Below, in pieces: positions 6,294-6,454 of a stretch of DNA of 6,454 nucleotides. The translations under genes and the position numbers were made by a program. The notes beneath the pieces were generated by a model. That model did not search any database. It was not told the origin of the DNA and was given only the letters and a program-made list of their open reading frames with translations. How positions within the stretch are numbered: the first letter of the stretch is position 1; each line of letters starts with the position of its first letter. The stretch spans positions 1 through 6,454 of the forward strand of contig JAQVYP010000101.1 of assembly GCA_029004655.1 (NCBI GenBank). Direction: 5' to 3'. The stretch is from Oscillospiraceae bacterium (GTDB taxonomy: Bacteria > Bacillota > Clostridia > Oscillospirales > Acutalibacteraceae).

Positions 6294-6334
6294 AGGGCCG
6301 GCCGATTTTTGTTCGGTCTGCCCTATTTTAATTT
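6294..6334 (+). terminator. Intrinsic terminator of rpsO
   Basis: A GC-rich 12-position stem pairs 6294-6305 with 6313-6324 (one C/T mismatch, one G-U pair) across a 7-base T-rich loop, and is followed by ATTTTAATTT. It begins 7 bases after the rpsO stop. The A-rich stretch upstream could also let it act weakly on transcripts from the other strand. Confidence 0.88.
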
Positions 6335-6368
6335 CTTATACCATTCTCCCATTAAAGAGTAGAAAAAA

Positions 6369-6454
6369 TTGCGAGATAATTTTTTGCCCTGCAAGGACAA
6401 GGAGGACAGCGGGCTTTGTCGCCCACCTCGAGACGCAGTAGGACGGAAAATTAG
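6369..6454 (+). repeat. Structured GA-rich intergenic element, copy B (cut by window end)
   Basis: This is a diverged relative of the element at 5734-5844, with TTGCGA, GGAGGAC, GCGGG, TCGC and GCAGT in the same order. Its closing stem pairs 6377-6390 with 6440-6453 (one C/A mismatch, two G-U pairs) around 49 bases, close to the 48 of copy A. An inner hairpin GGGC/GCCC (6411-6414 with 6421-6424) is also possible. The 3' half of any outer stem would fall beyond the window. It follows the rpsO terminator; no coding sequence is seen between 6287 and the window end. Confidence 0.6.

Noticed and set aside
6296..6303. Eight-base palindrome GGCCGGCC
   Set aside because: It is part of the rpsO terminator stem and needs no separate explanation.
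6177..6362. Plus-strand open frame of 61 codons crossing the end of rpsO
   Set aside because: It runs through the rpsO coding end and its terminator in another frame; not a plausible gene.

Overview
The window reads as a chromosomal segment from a low-GC, Gram-positive anaerobe of the class Clostridia. The evidence is the gene order rnfC-D-G-E-A-B, which is the clostridial arrangement of the Rnf complex, an RnfB rich in cysteine motifs of the clostridial type, strong AGGAGG-type ribosome binding sites, and TTG or GTG starts on three genes. Assignment below class is not possible from sequence reading alone; an Oscillospirales-like background is only a guess.

Positions 15-4937 hold a complete, tightly packed rnfCDGEAB operon on the + strand. 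Gaps are 6-15 bases and two junctions overlap by 8 bases. The six products form the membrane-bound ferredoxin:NAD+ oxidoreductase, which couples electron flow from reduced ferredoxin to NAD+ with Na+ or H+ export. All expected cofactor sites are visible: two 4Fe-4S motifs in RnfC, a Dxx(S/T)xAT flavinylation site in each of RnfD and RnfG, paired membrane cysteines in RnfA and RnfE, and an Fe-S domain plus ferredoxin modules in RnfB. No gene is broken. The operon promoter lies upstream of the window.

Positions 4977-5726 encode a five-helix membrane protein of the ABC_trans_CmpB (PF06541) type, of unknown function. It sits 39 bases after rnfB, and a perfect 9-bp inverted repeat abuts its ribosome binding site.

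Positions 5727-6022 are non-coding. They hold a structured GA-rich element (copy A, with a T-rich tail that may end the upstream operon), then a near-consensus extended -10 promoter and a structured leader for rpsO. The leader offers two mutually exclusive pairings, one of which covers the rpsO ribosome binding site, as expected for S15 autoregulation. rpsO (6023-6286) is followed by a clear intrinsic terminator. The window ends inside or at the edge of a second, diverged copy (B) of the element. The two copies share short sequence blocks, while their closing stems differ in sequence but both pair. This repeat is the least explained and most interesting item here.
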